Assembly (NCBI GenBank): GCA_965603115.1
Contig: CBFDBT010000021.1
Span: 1-24,542 of the forward strand
DNA length: 24,542 nt
Reading direction: 5' to 3'
Source of the DNA: CBFDBT01 sp965603115
GTDB taxonomy: Bacteria; Pseudomonadota; Alphaproteobacteria; Sphingomonadales; Kordiimonadaceae
The position numbers and the translations under genes are program-made. Numbering within the stretch: the stretch's first letter is position 1; the number at the start of each line of letters is the position of its first letter. Below are positions 22,149 to 24,542 of the stretch, one piece after another. The notes under the pieces were generated by a model. It did not search any database. It had not been told where the DNA came from and saw nothing but the letters and a program-made list of their open reading frames with translations.

Positions 22149-24161
22149 ATGCTTTTACGAACAAGGTTAACAATTGTTTCTGTTGTTATTCTTCTTATTG
22201 TTATCATTGTTAGCACTATTACGCTCAATATAATGTCATCGAGTTTTCAAGTCAGATACCAGACAGATATATTGAACGCCAATAAGTCATATGTCGATGC
22301 CGCAGCAACTGTAATTACAGAGGCTCTTGAAGAAACTACCAAGCCCCTATTAAGAAGCCGCACCTTTAAATCAGCACTCCGGAAAAAAGATGCCGGCAAA
22401 ATCAGCGAAGAGGTTGTTACCTTTGAGCGGCGATTGCAGGCGACCGGCTCACTATCAGCCGTGCAGGTTGTAGGCCCTGACCGAAAAACACTTTATGCAA
22501 CCTCATCTGAGCAGTTAATTGACACCTCTGACCCTTTACTCATAACAGCGGTAGAGACGAACGAGCCGATATCGGGCTTTTTATTCACTGATAAAAACAT
22601 TCCAGTCATAACTTTTGTCTCTCCTGTTAGCCTGCGCGGGAAAATTATCGGATCTATTATCCTAAGTTATAATTGGGAATTATTGCTTGATACATTAGCT
22701 GAAAAGCTGAATGTTCATACAGCTGTAGCCAAGGGTCACATTTTAGGAAAGTCTAAAAGCAATGAAGGTATTTGGCAGGACATTGATCTTGAGGAAACTT
22801 CCAAGGCGTTTAGCGGGCTGAAAACTTTTGATCGTGAAGAGCAAAAATATATTGTCCTTACTCAACCGCTTGAAACTTTCGATGGAAAATATTTTTCCAG
22901 CCTTATTACCGTGGCTGATAAAACAACAGAGCTTACAAGTGAAAGCCGTAATACATTCATTATGTACCTTACACTTTTCACAGTGTGTATCGCTTCTGCA
23001 GTGACTATATGGTGGCAGTTACGTAAATCACTAAACCCGCTTTCTGTTGTCGTCCAAGCGCTGGAAAAGCTTTCTAAGGGTGATTTATCAGTCGAACTTA
23101 AAAAACCAGAAAGTCGTGATGAGATTGGTTCACTTGTTGATGCTTATAGTAGTTTTAGAACTGCATTCATGACATCACAAGATCAACAAAGAAAAAGCAA
23201 AGAAGACAGTGATAAGCAACAAAAACAGATTCTCGCTGAGACGGAACAACGTGCGGCCGCTGAAAAGCGTCATCATGAAAATGAAATTGAAGAAAACCAA
23301 AAACGAGAAAAACGCAGCCTAGATATTGAGGCATTAATTTCTAGATTTGATGAGAAAATCGCGAATGTCCTTGATGGGCTGCAAGATGCATCGAAGTCTA
23401 TGCGACAAAGTGCTGGTGACGTTTCGAGTGTAGCTGATGACACTGGCGAGCAAGTAACATTGGTGGGCCAAGCCTCAGAAAACATGACATCCAGCATCTC
23501 CTCTATCGCTGATGCTGTTTCAGTATTGATTGGTGCAGTCAACGTTGTTAATGAACAGGTCGAAGAAACAAATCAAGTCTCAAATGAAGCCGTTCAAGCA
23601 TCCGAAGAGGGGACCATAGCAATCAATCAATTAAGTGGGGCTGTAGAAAATATCCGCGGTGTAGTAGATTTGATTAATGATATCGCTGCACAAACCAATC
23701 TCTTAGCCCTCAACGCAACTATTGAGGCTGCCCGCGCGGGAGAAGAAGGAAGAGGATTTGCTGTTGTAGCAAATGAGGTGAAGACCCTTGCCACTCAAAC
23801 AGCGAACGCAACTGAAGAAATTAGCGGCCAAATTGAGGATATGCTTTCAATCACAGGCAAAGCATCCGGCAATATGGAGCAAATTGCTTTAACAATATCA
23901 AAATTAGATGGCACTACTAACAATATTTTCTCAGCCTTAGAAGAACAAAGAGCTTCTACAGAACATGTTAATAGTGGCGTCTCCAAGGCGCAGGAAGCGA
24001 CCTCGCAAGCAGAAGAAAGTATCGAAAATGTTTCAGGGGTTGCTGAAAAGAGCCGTCAGGTTTCAACAACAGTGGTTAAATATGCCAACGATCTTGAACA
24101 AATTACTAACGATATAAAACAGGAAGTGACGGCATTTTTGCAAGAAGTCAGAAAGACTTAA
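22149..24161 (+). CDS. methyl-accepting chemotaxis protein with periplasmic sensor domain
   Basis: A 670-residue inner-membrane chemoreceptor. TM1 is at about residues 8-30, a periplasmic domain of about 240 residues follows (single- or double-Cache-like, with SAVQVVGPDRKTLYATS and VITFVSPVSLRGKIIGSIIL), TM2 is at about 270-290, and HAMP at about 290-342. A charged coiled-coil segment at 345-395, rich in Gln, Lys and Glu, precedes the signalling domain. The hairpin tip DIAAQTNLLALNATIEAARA, GEEGRGFAVVANEVKTLA is at about 511-548 and would bind CheA and CheW. No C-terminal CheR/CheB tether pentapeptide is seen. The ribosome site is weak. The ligand is unknown. No che genes are in the window. 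Confidence 0.94.
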   Translation: MLLRTRLTIVSVVILLIVIIVSTITLNIMSSSFQVRYQTDILNANKSYVDAAATVITEALEETTKPLLRSRTFKSALRKKDAGKISEEVVTFERRLQATGSLSAVQVVGPDRKTLYATSSEQLIDTSDPLLITAVETNEPISGFLFTDKNIPVITFVSPVSLRGKIIGSIILSYNWELLLDTLAEKLNVHTAVAKGHILGKSKSNEGIWQDIDLEETSKAFSGLKTFDREEQKYIVLTQPLETFDGKYFSSLITVADKTTELTSESRNTFIMYLTLFTVCIASAVTIWWQLRKSLNPLSVVVQALEKLSKGDLSVELKKPESRDEIGSLVDAYSSFRTAFMTSQDQQRKSKEDSDKQQKQILAETEQRAAAEKRHHENEIEENQKREKRSLDIEALISRFDEKIANVLDGLQDASKSMRQSAGDVSSVADDTGEQVTLVGQASENMTSSISSIADAVSVLIGAVNVVNEQVEETNQVSNEAVQASEEGTIAINQLSGAVENIRGVVDLINDIAAQTNLLALNATIEAARAGEEGRGFAVVANEVKTLATQTANATEEISGQIEDMLSITGKASGNMEQIALTISKLDGTTNNIFSALEEQRASTEHVNSGVSKAQEATSQAEESIENVSGVAEKSRQVSTTVVKYANDLEQITNDIKQEVTAFLQEVRKT

Positions 24162-24203
24162 GCTTCATCGCTTTTATTGCTGAACCAAGCTAGATATTCT
24201 TTC

Positions 24204-24240
24204 TATGCACCGGTGCATAAGCCCTTTTTATGCATAAAAA
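24204..24240. repeat. two adjacent 16-bp palindromes downstream of the chemoreceptor
   Basis: TATGCACCGGTGCATA (24204-24219) and TTTTTATGCATAAAAA (24225-24240) are each perfectly self-complementary. In addition TGCATAA (24214-24220) pairs with TTATGCA (24228-24234) over a 7-base loop, so the RNA could switch between folds. A terminator for the chemoreceptor gene (first stem followed by AGCCCTTTTT) is one reading. Confidence 0.5.
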
Positions 24241-24275
24241 AGAACCCGCTTTTGCCCCGTAGCAGGCTGCCCACT

Positions 24276-24306
24276 ACTGAACCAAGACTAACTGTGATGG
24301 TTCAGT
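24276..24306 (+). repeat. inverted repeat with 9-bp arms
   Basis: ACTGAACCA (24276-24284) and TGGTTCAGT (24298-24306) are perfect complements around a 13-base loop. Part of the 5' arm, CTGAACCAAG, is directly repeated at 24180-24189. It stands just before the riboswitch-like segment and has no T-tract. Confidence 0.4.
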
Positions 24307-24307
24307 T

Positions 24308-24434
24308 AAAGGTGCGCATGCCTCTTATCATCGTGCCGATGTGGGCTGAGAGCACTCATGGAAAACACCCAACATTGAACCTGATTTGACAAATAATATA
24401 TTCAAACTATCTGATAAATTACCGTAGGTTTAGG
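24308..24434 (+). ncRNA. possible thiamine pyrophosphate (TPP) riboswitch-like leader
   Basis: In order: GGTGC (24311-24315), an internal stem CATCG-TGC-CGATG closed by GCC/GGC, then CTGAGA (24346-24351), ACCC (24367-24370), TTGAACCTGAT (24375-24385), AATAAT (24392-24397) and CGTAGG (24423-24428). These are the conserved pieces of the TPP aptamer in the right order. The P4/P5 arm is about 20 bases longer than usual and poorly paired, so it may be degenerate or a false match. The downstream gene is outside the window. Confidence 0.4.
24386..24413 (+). promoter_or_regulatory. possible promoter before the repeat-peptide ORF
   Basis: TTGACA (24386-24391), a 16-base spacer and TATCTG (24408-24413). 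The -35 is perfect and the -10 weak. If real, transcription would begin inside the riboswitch-like segment, so the two readings compete. Confidence 0.3.
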
Positions 24435-24445
24435 AAGAAAGAATA

Positions 24446-24499
24446 ATGTCGCTGGAATCTTATAAAAAAGGTATGCCGCTGAAATCTTATAAAAAAGGT
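24446..24499 (+). repeat. 27-bp tandem direct repeat, two units
   Basis: Units at 24446-24472 and 24473-24499 are identical in 25 of 27 bases. The differences are TCG/CCG and GAA/AAA, and the unit length keeps the reading frame. It is a precise in-frame duplication of one coding unit including its ATG. Confidence 0.85.
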
Positions 24500-24514
24500 G
24501 AAAACAAAAAGTAA
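24446..24514 (+). CDS. 22-residue ORF made of a duplicated nonapeptide
   Basis: ATG at 24446 with AGGAAG spaced about 7-9 bases upstream opens 22 codons: MSLESYKKG, then MPLKSYKKG, then ENKK and TAA at 24512. The peptide is strongly basic and has no signal or membrane segment. A new frame begins 10 bases later at 24525. It could be a leader peptide for that gene or an independent microprotein. I recognise no family. Confidence 0.45.
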   Translation: MSLESYKKGMPLKSYKKGENKK

Positions 24515-24524
24515 TGAAATAATA

Positions 24525-24542
24525 ATGAGTAAATATCGTGAT
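24525..24542 (+). CDS. start of a further gene, cut by the window edge
   Basis: ATG at 24525 opens MSKYRD and runs to the edge. There is no strong ribosome site directly before it, so it may be translated by coupling to the 22-codon ORF, or may not be a real start. The product is unknown. Confidence 0.3.

Noticed and set aside
6262..24219. Shared operator TGCAC-SGG-TGCA-like palindromes at 6262 and 24204
   Set aside because: Only two short copies, 18 kb apart, in different contexts; chance similarity is likely.
1..24542. CRISPR array, insertion sequence, prophage, tRNA or rRNA
   Set aside because: I found no spaced repeats, transposase or integrase, cloverleaf or rRNA-like sequence anywhere in the window.

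Overview
The window looks like the chromosome of a marine, hydrocarbon-using proteobacterium. I favour an alphaproteobacterium because of the PAS_5-type protein and the general gene style, but no rRNA or other marker here proves it. GC content looks moderate to low. Coding is dense and many genes overlap by ATGA. No gene-free stretch exceeds 300 bases. I see no tRNA, rRNA, CRISPR array or insertion sequence.

Layout. (1) 1-1101, plus strand: the end of a FecCD-type permease, its ABC ATPase, and a small cysteine-rich GDCCVxC protein. Together they look like an iron-siderophore, heme or cobalamin uptake operon tail. (2) 1112-5591: an alkane module. An AlkB hydroxylase (minus) is divergent from a TetR regulator (plus), with a near-perfect 18-bp palindrome over both predicted -35 boxes. 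An AlmA/Baeyer-Villiger-type flavoprotein monooxygenase (minus) is divergent from a nitroreductase (plus). (3) 5729-6892: a VOC/glyoxalase-fold protein with a terminator, and a PAS_5-type protein. (4) 7032-13126, minus strand: a CusCBA-type Cu(I)/Ag(I) efflux operon led by a small Cys/His/Met-rich exported protein. Its promoter has the 19-bp spacer typical of MerR/CueR control and seems to give a leaderless mRNA. (5) 13286-19943, plus strand: a tightly packed operon behind a perfect FNR/ANR box. It encodes an AMP-phosphorylase-type enzyme, a divergent PRPP-synthetase homologue, a beta-CASP metallo-beta-lactamase, a small unrecognised ORF, UspA, a host-attachment/baeRF-like protein, a CaCA cation antiporter and a P-type ATPase that has lost its catalytic domains. 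(6) 20181-21341: a 6-phosphofructokinase with pyrophosphate-type active-site residues. (7) 21636-24161: an exported rhodanese and a chemoreceptor. (8) 24162-24542: palindromes, a segment resembling a thiamine pyrophosphate riboswitch, a 22-residue ORF made of a duplicated nonapeptide, and the start of another gene.

How the parts may work together. The most interesting block is (5)-(6). The FNR box is centred 41.5 bp upstream of a plausible start site, so the operon is probably switched on when oxygen is short. An RNase-like beta-CASP protein, an NMP phosphorylase, a PRPP-synthetase-like enzyme and a PPi-type phosphofructokinase could form a route that recycles RNA-derived ribose and phosphoanhydride bonds in anoxia. 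This is inference. The archaeal AMP pathway partners (R15P isomerase, type III RuBisCO) are not in the window.
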